From Longicatena sp. (lineage in GTDB: Bacteria; Bacillota_I; Bacilli_A; Erysipelotrichales; Erysipelotrichaceae): DNA of 6,728 bases. The position numbers were made by a program, and so were the translations under genes. The DNA lies in assembly GCA_020025055.1 (NCBI GenBank), contig JAHHST010000074.1:1-6728 (forward strand), given 5' to 3'. A model generated the notes under the pieces. The model saw only the letters and a list, made by a program, of their open reading frames with translations, ran no database searches and was not told where the DNA came from. Numbering within the stretch: position 1 is the stretch's first letter; the number at the start of each line of letters is the position of its first letter. This document shows positions 1-6,390 of this stretch, one piece after another.

Positions 1-440
1 ATACCAGGAGTAGTACTAAATTCTTGAAAATATTTATGTATATTTTTTGAATTTTGTTCAATTGTTGCTTCTTCTTGATCTAATACAACTTCATACATAA
101 CAATATGATGATTTTTATTATAATCGCTTAAAATTTCATGAAAGCTTTGACAATAACTACATAATGAAGTTGTAAATACAATTGCGAAATTTTCTTTATT
201 TGCAATCTTTTGTTCCATTTCATCCAAAGTGATCATCACAGTCTTTCCAGGTGTGTTATCTCTATCATAGGGAACTATTTTACTTTTCATTTCATTTATA
301 ATATTCTCATCATTATTTATCTCTTCATAATCTTCAATAACCGTTTTATTGGCATTCTCTTCTAAATAAGATTTTTCTTCACATGCACTTGTTAGAAAAA
401 CAGTTAACAATATCATGCAAACCACTTTTACTTTTTTCAT
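1..440 (-). CDS. Thioredoxin-like lipoprotein, C-terminus cut by window edge
   Basis: Reading the minus strand from the ATG at 440 gives 146 uninterrupted codons that run off the window, so the C-terminus is missing. Residues 1-20 (MKKVKVVCMILLTVFLTSAC) are a lipoprotein signal peptide: basic start, hydrophobic core and a TSAC lipobox, with Cys20 as the predicted lipidated residue. An acidic linker (about 21-65) leads into a thioredoxin-like fold: the strand FAIVFTT (85-91), a CSYC redox motif (Cys94-Cys97) at the head of a helix, the strand HIVMYEVVLD (112-121), and TTPG (143-146), which fits the cis-proline loop. It is probably an extracytoplasmic, membrane-anchored thiol-disulfide protein; the sequence also recalls bacteriocin transport accessory (PedC-like) proteins. 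Redox function is inferred, and the partner is unknown. The start is supported by GAGG 6 nt upstream (447-450) and by its own promoter. It lies downstream of the GH31 gene's terminator, so it is probably transcribed separately. Confidence 0.85.
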   Translation of the reverse strand, partial: MKKVKVVCMILLTVFLTSACEEKSYLEENANKTVIEDYEEINNDENIINEMKSKIVPYDRDNTPGKTVMITLDEMEQKIANKENFAIVFTTSLCSYCQSFHEILSDYNKNHHIVMYEVVLDQEEATIEQNSKNIHKYFQEFSTTPG

Positions 441-472
441 AATTTACCTCTTTACATCGCTTTCTAAAATAT

Positions 473-501
473 ATATTAAGAAATTATGTAGATGTAGTCA
501 A
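473..501 (-). promoter_or_regulatory. Sigma-A type promoter of the thioredoxin-like lipoprotein
   Basis: On the minus strand, TTGACT (501-496; 5 of 6 against TTGACA) is followed by a 17-nt spacer and TAATAT (478-473; 4 of 6 against TATAAT). Transcription would begin near 466, leaving a leader of about 25 nt that contains the AGAGG ribosome binding site. The position after the GH31 terminator and directly before the lipoprotein start supports a separate transcription unit. No operator is evident. Confidence 0.6.
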
Positions 502-514
502 TTATTATTCAAAT

Positions 515-547
515 TTAACATCGTTTTATTTTTTTAAACAATGTTAA
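515..547 (-). repeat. Second intergenic hairpin with A-rich loop
   Basis: This is an inverted repeat with 12-bp arms (TTAACATTGTTT and AAACGATGTTAA on the minus strand) around a 9-nt A-rich loop. One position pairs as U-G in a minus-strand transcript but would be a C-A mismatch in a plus-strand transcript, so the RNA hairpin belongs to the minus strand. It lies 9 bp beyond the first terminator hairpin and has no U-tract after it. It may be a back-up or 3'-end-stabilising structure for the GH31 mRNA. The base composition (A/T-rich) means chance cannot be excluded. Confidence 0.45.
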
Positions 548-556
548 TAATACATA

Positions 557-592
557 ATAAAAGACGAAGAATTTAAATTCTTCATCTTTTAT
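557..592 (-). terminator. Intrinsic terminator of the GH31 gene
   Basis: A long stem begins 9 nt after the TAA stop of the GH31 gene. It contains the perfect palindrome GAAGAATTTAAATTCTTC (566-583) and is extended by AAAAGA/TCTTTT arms joined through one U-G pair that forms only in the minus-strand transcript. The 3' arm ends in TCTTTTATTATG, a moderate U-rich tract. GC content of the stem is low, so termination may be incomplete. The location and strand polarity fit the GH31 transcript. Confidence 0.65.
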
Positions 593-601
593 ATCATGTT
601 A

Positions 602-3600
602 TTATGCTTCTCTTCTTCTTTTTAAAGCTACTAGTAAAGCAATACCTGAGATACCAAATAAACTCCATAATAATCCATAAGGAGTTGTAACTCCAGTTGG
701 AGGTACTGTATCTTCTCCTTTGTCTGTATTCGGTTTTTGACTTGGTTTATTTTCTGGTTTTGCTGGTTTCTCTGGATTTGGTTTTGGTTTTTCTGGATTT
801 GGATTTACTTCCGGATCAGGTTTCTCTGGATTAGGGTTTGGTTTTACTTCCGGATCAGGTTTTTCTGGATTCGGATTTGGTTTTACTTCTGGTTTTTTTT
901 CTAATCCTTTAATTGATCCTAACAGAATTTCTTTTGCAGCATTTACTTCTTCTTGAAGAGCTTCTTTATTAGCATAAACTTCATTTGCTTTATTTAAAAC
1001 TTCCTTGAATACAGCAATTGTTTCTTCTGTATAAGCTTCTGTATCAATTTTGTTTGCTTTTTCGATAGCTGCAGCTAATTCAGTTTTGTCTGCAAGCATA
1101 CTTGCTTTTTCATTAGCTTTTGTTAATTCAGCAGTTACGTTATCAATTTCAGCCTGAGTTGTATTTCCATAATTGTAAATTACTTTAGCTTCATTTAATA
1201 ATTTTTCTAATCCTTCAACTGTTGAAGGGATATATTTTTCAATATCAGCAACTACTTTTTCAGCAACTTCAATTTGTTTCTTCAATTCTGCTTTATTTAA
1301 ATCTAAGTTAACAATATGTAAGAAATCAATTTCACAAATTGTTAACATTTGTTGTCCATCTGCTGTTAATGGTGTAATATCTACTCCAGCAACTTTCTTA
1401 TTAGCGTTTTGAGGATTTATTACAAAACTATATTTAGCTTGTTTCTTATCATAGTCCCCACCTTTGAATTCTTCAGTAGTACCATCTTTAAAACGAACAA
1501 CTGCTTTAATACTATTGATTGATCCATTTCCACTTTCACGGTTATAAACATCAAATCTTGTTAAATCTTTAGCTTCCTTGAAATCGAAATGAATTGTAGT
1601 TGGAAGAGCTACATATTCAGGGAATTTTCCATCTACGAAGTTTGCATCATAATTCCACAAGAATTCAAATACTTTTCCATCTTCATAATGTTTAACATTA
1701 TTAAATAAGTTAGCATATGATTTTTGTTGAATTAATTTTTCAACGTTATGTCCATCATCCTTTGGCATGAATTTATTTGTCATCGTAATATTGAAATCAT
1801 TCTGAGCATATTCAGTAACTTTAATATCTTCAACCACACCTGTAGATATACTATAGTCTGGACCAATTGCCATTAAGTTTTGAGTACTAAATACTTTTGT
1901 TGTATCTGCAATATCTTTAGAAGCTTTTACTGTAATAGTAGCTAATACATCAGAACCTTTATATAGTTCTTTATCACCATTGTTCACAAATGCCAAATCT
2001 AAGAATGCTTTGCCATCTTTATATTGTTTGTCTACTGTTAAATCTTCCATTTGACTAACAACTTTTGCTTGTTTAACACTTGATACGTTAATCATTGATG
2101 GATCATAATGTAATACTTCACCAAATGCATTTAAGTTTTTAACTTTTGTTGCTTTTGCATCAATTGTGAATGTTTCACCAGCTTTAACAGCTTTTTTGCT
2201 AGGTACTAATGAAATTTCTCCACTAGCTGAACCTTTTTGTTTTGTTCCACCATTTAATTTAAATAATGTGTATGCATAATCATATACATCATATATATCG
2301 TTCATGTTAATATCTAATGCATATTTTTTAACCTGTGATTCGAATGTAGGGTTATCTTTGCTTGACATACCTTTATAGTTTTTAAGATTTGTATAATCAG
2401 CGTCTGTAACTTCTGTTCTGCCTTGAATTGCAATACTTCCTACAGCAAATGGTTTAGATTCATCTACTCTATGTAAGTGTAATCCATTAGCAGAGAATGT
2501 TTTGTCACCTGTTTGAATATTTGATAATTTAATATAACGAGTCTTTTTAACATCATTTTCTTTACTTAATTGAATAACTGTTGATGGATTTTTTTCTGCA
2601 TCCCAATCAGAGAAATCAAATTTGAATCCTTCAACTACTTTTTCCCAATGAACACCATCTAAACTAATAGAAACATCCATTGATGATGGTCTACCACCAA
2701 AGTTAATTCCATTACTAAATGCAAATACTGAGAATACGAATTTATCAGCTAAATAGCCTTGTCCGTAGTCTAAAATCATTGCATTTTCATCTGTTAACAT
2801 TTTTGCTTGGAATCCTGCTTCAGAGATATTATAGTCAAATGCATTGTTTACATCTCCCCAAGTTCCTTGTACTCCACTGTATCCTACTGGATCAACAACG
2901 TTTCTCCATGGATCTTTAAATGTAGTAGCTGTTACTTCAGTACTCCATTCAGAATATCCTTCTGCATTTCTTGCACGTACTTTATAAGTATGTGTAGTAT
3001 CGTATGGTAAATCTACATGTTTATATGTATTAGTAGTAGTACTATTTAACATTCCATCTACATCTAATTCATAAGATGTAGCCCCAGCTACTTTATCCCA
3101 ATTTAATGAAACTGTTGTAGGTGTAACTTCTGATACCTCTACTTTTGTTGGAACTGATAATTCAGGGTTTAATCCATCTTTCTTAACTTCTCCCTTGTTT
3201 TCGAATCCTTCAACAACTAATGTTTGTTTATTAGTATTCACATCAGTTTTTGTAAATGATACATAAACTTTTGGTGTAGTTATAATTTCTGTTTCTTTGA
3301 ATTTTTCTCCATCTTTTGCATATTTATTTAAATTTGGAGTCTCATCATAGAACCATACTGCTTCGTTTTTAGCAGCAGCTTTTTCAAAGTCAGCTAAAGT
3401 AGTAACTTCTTTAGCATTAATATTTGTTGTTCCGTTTTTAGCAACAATAGATGTAGGTTTTTTAGTAACATTAACTACAAATGTTGAATGTCTATTAGGA
3501 TTGTAACCTTTATAAGATCCTTTAGATTCTTCTACTGTCAATGTAGCAGTATTACCTTTTACAGATGATGTCATATGAGTAGAAACTTTTCCACCATAGT

Positions 3601-5941
3601 TACGAGTTCCATCTTCAGCTAAATCTAATGAAATACCATCATCTTCAAATAAATCATATGATGTGTCTCCATGAGGATAGAATTCAACGATTCTTCTTGT
3701 TTTATCTAAACCTTTTTTATTTGTTTCTGTAACTGCCATAGCGTTATTATTGTTTTCATACATTGGAATGATTGAACCATTTTTAACGAATAAAGGCAAT
3801 TTCCAAATTGGAGCATCGAAATTGTTTACAACTTGTCCACCAGCATATTGTTTACCTGTGAAGTAATCGATCCATGTATCTGATGTCTTTGGTAAATAAA
3901 TATTATTTCTAATATCATTACCAACTTCGTCAGCTGCTGTATTTTGATAAATTGGAGCAACTAAGAAATTATCACCAAACATAAATTGATACTGAGTAGC
4001 AGTTCCATAAGTATATGGATTTTCTTCTTCTAAGAACATTGCACGAATCATTGGAAGTCCATCTACTGATTCATGAGCTGTTGTATAAATATAAGGCATT
4101 AATTGTCCTTTTAATTTTAAATACATACGGTTAATTGATGTATATGGTTCAGAACCAATATATGGTTTTTTAGGAATTGCTCCCCAACCATCCATATCTA
4201 ACATTGTCTGTGTAAATGTTTTGAACTGTAAATCACGTGTAGTAATTAAGTTACTTCCACCAAAAATACCATCAACATCACTACCAATATTAGGGTTACC
4301 CGCTAATCCTTGTCCAATATATGTTGGAATATGGAAACGAATGTATTCCCAATTACCACCTGTTTGATCACCTGTCCAAACACTAGCATAACGTTGGAAT
4401 CCAGCCCATCCGTCTAATGATACAACAGTAGGACGTTTTCCTGAAGTAGCAAGAATGTTATATCCATCTTTTACTGAGTTTAGAGCCATAGAATATCCAT
4501 AACCTACCCATGCAACGTCTGTTTTAAGAGCGGATACACCAGCAACATTTACTTCTTTATTGAAGTCACGTAAATTTTGGAATCCATTATATCTTGAGTC
4601 TTTTTCACTATCTTCTGGAGTTAAAGCAGCTTGTGTCCATAAACCTGAACGTACACCATTCTTTTCTGCATATTCAGTGAATTTTTTCAAGTTTGCAACG
4701 TTTGCATCAACAACTTTGGTCATACGAGTCATATCTTCGCCTTTAGCGCGTTTTTGATAATAACCATTCTGTCCATATCCACATCCATAACCATCATTAG
4801 GTAAGAACCATCCTAATGGCATATCGTTTGTAACATATCCATCGATTACAGCATGTGCTGAGAATTTACGGCTATCTTTATTAATAATACCATGGAAGTT
4901 ATCAGCATCAACAGTTGGTCCTTCATTGTTTAATGATTCCGCATAAACATCAGAAGGGATTTCATATCCTGCAGATTGACCTAATTCTTTATAAGGTTTA
5001 CCATCTTCTAAAATCCAAGGATTTTTATCATTTTGAGTAGCTTCACGCCAACCATCACGGTTATAACAATTTAAATGTGCTAAATAGAATGCATATTCAG
5101 GCAATAATAGTGGATTCCCTGTCACTTCATAATATTCATTTAATAATGTTGAAGCTTTATCTGCAACATTCTTATCATTTGATACAAAGTAATATGCATC
5201 AAATTCATTTTCATAATGAGTTGTAGCTACATTTTTTTGCCCATTCGCAAAGTTATATTTACCAGGTTTGAAAGTATTTCTTAAAACCCCATATCCTTTT
5301 GTTGACCAATAGAATGGGTTTGGTGATGAAACTCCTCCATCTACCCAAGAACTTTCATTGGCAATATTAATTGTTTTTCCTTTATGAGTGAAACGACCAT
5401 TCTGAGTTCCCCCTCCAAAGAAATATTCATCATCACTTGTGTCTAATTTTTGTACAGTTTCTTTATCAATTGTTAATGCAGCTGATTCATTCATAATTGT
5501 TTCTCCAGCTTTATTTTTAATTGACATTTTCGCTGTGTTTTTGTCTAAGACAATGGTTGTATCAGCTGAGCTGATTTCAAACGTATTTCCTTTATCGATA
5601 ACTTTAGCGGCTGGATGAGAGTACTTTTTAGAGCTATCGGATTGTGCTTGAATTGTTGCAGTATGTGTTTCTTCGTTTGGTGTTGCATACTCTGCAAATT
5701 TTCCTGTTGGATCAACATTGTAACGGAAAATTCCATCTTCTAAGAATGTAATTTTTCCTTTTACAGCACCATTATTGTACTTAATGTTAACTACATTATC
5801 TTTTGCTTTAACAGAAGTTACCGTAGTTAATTGACCATGAAATTCTTCAGCAGCAAAAGTTTTCATATGTGCAGGTAATACCGTTGCCCATACAGTTGCT
5901 AAAGATAATGCAGATAATCCTATCTTTTTAACAAAATCCAT
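602..5941 (-). CDS. Secreted, sortase-anchored GH31 glycoside hydrolase, likely alpha-N-acetylgalactosaminidase type
   Basis: A multimodular surface enzyme of 1,779 residues, numbered from the ATG at 5941. That start is preferred over the in-frame ATG at 6004 because AAGGAG lies 8 nt upstream and a signal peptide (about 1-31, FAA cleavage) begins there. Order: GH31 N-terminal beta domain (35-280); (beta/alpha)8 barrel (280-620) with probable nucleophile Asp475 (KTDVAW), acid/base Asp525 (WTGDQ) and GSDVDG (553-558); C-terminal beta domains (to 925); Fn3 (930-1008); F5/8C or CBM32-like (1009-1176); dockerin-like (1177-1233, Ca loop 1210-1221); cohesin-like (1237-1379); second galactose-binding-like domain (1380-1545); two FIVAR modules (1547-1683); Pro-rich spacer; VPPTG (1746-1750), membrane helix and KRRREA tail. 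GH31 enzymes are retaining alpha-glycosidases with two catalytic aspartates. The non-canonical motifs suggest the O-glycan-active alpha-GalNAcase subgroup; this assignment is from memory. The likely substrate is mucin Tn-type GalNAc, at the cell surface. A cre site lies upstream. Confidence 0.93.
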   Translation of the reverse strand: MDFVKKIGLSALSLATVWATVLPAHMKTFAAEEFHGQLTTVTSVKAKDNVVNIKYNNGAVKGKITFLEDGIFRYNVDPTGKFAEYATPNEETHTATIQAQSDSSKKYSHPAAKVIDKGNTFEISSADTTIVLDKNTAKMSIKNKAGETIMNESAALTIDKETVQKLDTSDDEYFFGGGTQNGRFTHKGKTINIANESSWVDGGVSSPNPFYWSTKGYGVLRNTFKPGKYNFANGQKNVATTHYENEFDAYYFVSNDKNVADKASTLLNEYYEVTGNPLLLPEYAFYLAHLNCYNRDGWREATQNDKNPWILEDGKPYKELGQSAGYEIPSDVYAESLNNEGPTVDADNFHGIINKDSRKFSAHAVIDGYVTNDMPLGWFLPNDGYGCGYGQNGYYQKRAKGEDMTRMTKVVDANVANLKKFTEYAEKNGVRSGLWTQAALTPEDSEKDSRYNGFQNLRDFNKEVNVAGVSALKTDVAWVGYGYSMALNSVKDGYNILATSGKRPTVVSLDGWAGFQRYASVWTGDQTGGNWEYIRFHIPTYIGQGLAGNPNIGSDVDGIFGGSNLITTRDLQFKTFTQTMLDMDGWGAIPKKPYIGSEPYTSINRMYLKLKGQLMPYIYTTAHESVDGLPMIRAMFLEEENPYTYGTATQYQFMFGDNFLVAPIYQNTAADEVGNDIRNNIYLPKTSDTWIDYFTGKQYAGGQVVNNFDAPIWKLPLFVKNGSIIPMYENNNNAMAVTETNKKGLDKTRRIVEFYPHGDTSYDLFEDDGISLDLAEDGTRNYGGKVSTHMTSSVKGNTATLTVEESKGSYKGYNPNRHSTFVVNVTKKPTSIVAKNGTTNINAKEVTTLADFEKAAAKNEAVWFYDETPNLNKYAKDGEKFKETEIITTPKVYVSFTKTDVNTNKQTLVVEGFENKGEVKKDGLNPELSVPTKVEVSEVTPTTVSLNWDKVAGATSYELDVDGMLNSTTTNTYKHVDLPYDTTHTYKVRARNAEGYSEWSTEVTATTFKDPWRNVVDPVGYSGVQGTWGDVNNAFDYNISEAGFQAKMLTDENAMILDYGQGYLADKFVFSVFAFSNGINFGGRPSSMDVSISLDGVHWEKVVEGFKFDFSDWDAEKNPSTVIQLSKENDVKKTRYIKLSNIQTGDKTFSANGLHLHRVDESKPFAVGSIAIQGRTEVTDADYTNLKNYKGMSSKDNPTFESQVKKYALDINMNDIYDVYDYAYTLFKLNGGTKQKGSASGEISLVPSKKAVKAGETFTIDAKATKVKNLNAFGEVLHYDPSMINVSSVKQAKVVSQMEDLTVDKQYKDGKAFLDLAFVNNGDKELYKGSDVLATITVKASKDIADTTKVFSTQNLMAIGPDYSISTGVVEDIKVTEYAQNDFNITMTNKFMPKDDGHNVEKLIQQKSYANLFNNVKHYEDGKVFEFLWNYDANFVDGKFPEYVALPTTIHFDFKEAKDLTRFDVYNRESGNGSINSIKAVVRFKDGTTEEFKGGDYDKKQAKYSFVINPQNANKKVAGVDITPLTADGQQMLTICEIDFLHIVNLDLNKAELKKQIEVAEKVVADIEKYIPSTVEGLEKLLNEAKVIYNYGNTTQAEIDNVTAELTKANEKASMLADKTELAAAIEKANKIDTEAYTEETIAVFKEVLNKANEVYANKEALQEEVNAAKEILLGSIKGLEKKPEVKPNPNPEKPDPEVKPNPNPEKPDPEVNPNPEKPKPNPEKPAKPENKPSQKPNTDKGEDTVPPTGVTTPYGLLWSLFGISGIALLVALKRRREA
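755..892 (-). repeat. Tandem 39-bp repeat encoding the Pro-rich wall spacer
   Basis: Two consecutive 39-bp units (854-892 and 815-853) each encode PEVKPNPNPEKPD and differ at only a few bases. They are followed by a shortened copy, PEVNPNPEKPK (782-814), and a degenerate remnant, PNPEKPAKP (755-781). The repeat stays in frame and forms the Pro/Lys/Glu-rich spacer expected to cross peptidoglycan before a sorting signal. Such repeats readily gain or lose units between strains, changing how far the enzyme reaches. Confidence 0.85.
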
Positions 5942-5949
5942 ATTTTCTT

Positions 5950-5957
5950 CTCCTTTT
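5950..5957 (-). promoter_or_regulatory. Ribosome binding site fixing the GH31 start
   Basis: AAAAGGAG on the minus strand ends 8 nt before the ATG at 5941, close to ideal spacing. The in-frame ATG at 6004 is preceded only by an A-rich stretch without a GGAG core. Translation from it would also put about 21 charged residues ahead of the signal peptide. This site therefore sets the start at 5941. Confidence 0.8.
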
Positions 5958-5971
5958 CTGTATTCATAAAC

Positions 5972-5989
5972 AAAGTGAATTTCCACTTT
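5972..5989 (-). repeat. Small leader hairpin upstream of the GH31 ribosome binding site
   Basis: Six-bp arms AAAGTG/CACTTT surround a 6-nt loop, 14 nt upstream of the AAGGAG motif, inside the likely 5' leader. It does not cover the ribosome binding site. It could be incidental or could modestly affect mRNA stability. No riboswitch-like conserved core is visible. Confidence 0.25.
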
Positions 5990-6009
5990 AACTTTTGTAA
6001 TCATTTTCT

Positions 6010-6037
6010 TTAATACTAATTATTCAATGATTATCAA
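6010..6037 (-). promoter_or_regulatory. Candidate promoter of the GH31 gene
   Basis: TTGATA (6037-6032; 5 of 6) is followed by a 16-nt spacer and TATTAA (6015-6010; 4 of 6), which would start transcription near 6003 and give a leader of about 60 nt. The region is so A/T-rich that alternatives exist, such as TTTAAA with AATAAT a few bases away. A promoter overlapping the cre site near 6136-6165 is also possible. A promoter must lie in this gap, because a strong terminator closes the unit upstream. Confidence 0.35.
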
Positions 6038-6059
6038 AATGTTTAAAATGATTTATTCA

Positions 6060-6097
6060 CATATTACAAATATGCTCATCCCATATTTACCCATATT
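6060..6097. promoter_or_regulatory. Cluster of four CATATT hexamers, possible operator
   Basis: CATATT occurs at 6060-6065, 6082-6087 and 6092-6097 in one orientation. Its complement AATATG at 6069-6074 forms an inverted pair with the first copy (3-nt gap). The last two copies are part of an exact-phase 10-bp direct repeat, CCCATATTTA and CCCATATTTT. The cluster lies just upstream of the candidate promoter and downstream of cre, where an activator or repressor would bind. The regulator is unknown, and the A/T-rich background lowers confidence. Confidence 0.35.
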
Positions 6098-6118
6098 TTA
6101 CCAAATCAACACCATTAG

Positions 6119-6132
6119 TACAAGCGCTTACA
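6119..6132 (-). promoter_or_regulatory. Catabolite-responsive element (cre, CcpA site)
   Basis: TGTAAGCGCTTGTA on the minus strand matches the Gram-positive cre consensus TGWAARCGYTWNCW at 13 of 14 positions, around the palindromic core AAGCGCTT. This GC-containing motif stands out in an almost pure A/T gap. It lies upstream of a carbohydrate-active enzyme, the usual setting for CcpA control. It is about 115 bp upstream of the downstream promoter candidate. It would repress if the true promoter is nearer, and an upstream activating role is less usual. Confidence 0.7.
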
Positions 6133-6324
6133 AAAATATTTATATAAAATTTATCTCACGTCATAATTCCATGAATTATTACACAAATAGATATCAATAA
6201 ATATTACCATTATCTAAATTAACATTTTTAACTATACTAGAAAAATAATTTACCAATAGATTATTAAATAAATAAAATTATAGACACTTAAATGTTTTTT
6301 TTGATGTTTTTTCATTAATCAACT
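6133..6324. other. AT-rich noncoding gap with no gene recognised
   Basis: Apart from the inverted repeat at 6163-6179, this stretch between the cre site and the upstream terminator shows no convincing reading frame with a ribosome binding site, no tRNA-like structure and no GC-rich RNA fold. It is probably the upstream part of the GH31 control region. It could hold a small RNA that I cannot recognise. Confidence 0.6.
6163..6179. repeat. Inverted repeat upstream of cre
   Basis: ATAATTC and GAATTAT are exact 7-bp inverted arms separated by CAT. The symmetric form would suit a small dimeric regulator, but A/T-rich palindromes are common by chance here. No function is assigned. Confidence 0.25.
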
Positions 6325-6362
6325 AAAAAAACTTGTTCTAGTAAAAAATATCTAAAACAAGT
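6325..6362 (-). terminator. Strong intrinsic terminator of the small membrane-protein operon
   Basis: On the minus strand, ACTTGTTTTAG and CTAGAACAAGT form an 11-bp stem with a single U-G pair, a 10-nt loop and an immediate run of seven T on the 3' side. It begins 28 bp after the stop codon of the 90-residue gene. The U-G pair would be C-A if the plus strand were transcribed, which fixes the working strand. It insulates the GH31 gene from the upstream operon. Confidence 0.85.
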
Positions 6363-6390
6363 CTTATTTTTAAAGTATATTTTCTAATTA

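Noticed and set aside
755..892. Regular repeats considered as a CRISPR-like array
   Set aside because: The units are directly abutting, in frame and encode a Pro-rich wall spacer. There are no spacers between repeats.
2719..3010. Two overlapping plus-strand open frames of about 66 codons
   Set aside because: They are antisense to the Fn3/F5-8C part of the GH31 gene, show no supporting ribosome binding site and no recognisable domain. They are shadows of the real coding strand.
4560..4757. Plus-strand open frame of 65 codons
   Set aside because: It is antisense to the catalytic barrel of the GH31 gene, whose reading frame has clear family motifs here.
5545..5736. Minus-strand open frame of 63 codons in another frame
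   Set aside because: It lies inside the N-terminal domain of the GH31 gene, is low-complexity (Gln/Leu/Lys-rich) and has no independent signals.
5942..6004. In-frame upstream ATG at 6004 that would add 21 residues to the GH31 protein
   Set aside because: It has no GGAG-type ribosome binding site, would bury the signal peptide behind charged residues, and lies at or before the likely transcription start. The ATG at 5941 has a well-spaced AAGGAG.
299..6004. Possible frameshift or fusion explaining the very large gene
   Set aside because: The frame is continuous from signal peptide to sorting signal, with domains in an order common to multimodular Gram-positive surface glycosidases, so no break needs to be invoked.
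6133..6324. Searched for tRNA, riboswitch or small RNA in the intergenic gap
   Set aside because: No cloverleaf, GC-rich stem set or conserved riboswitch core could be recognised; only short A/T-rich palindromes are visible.
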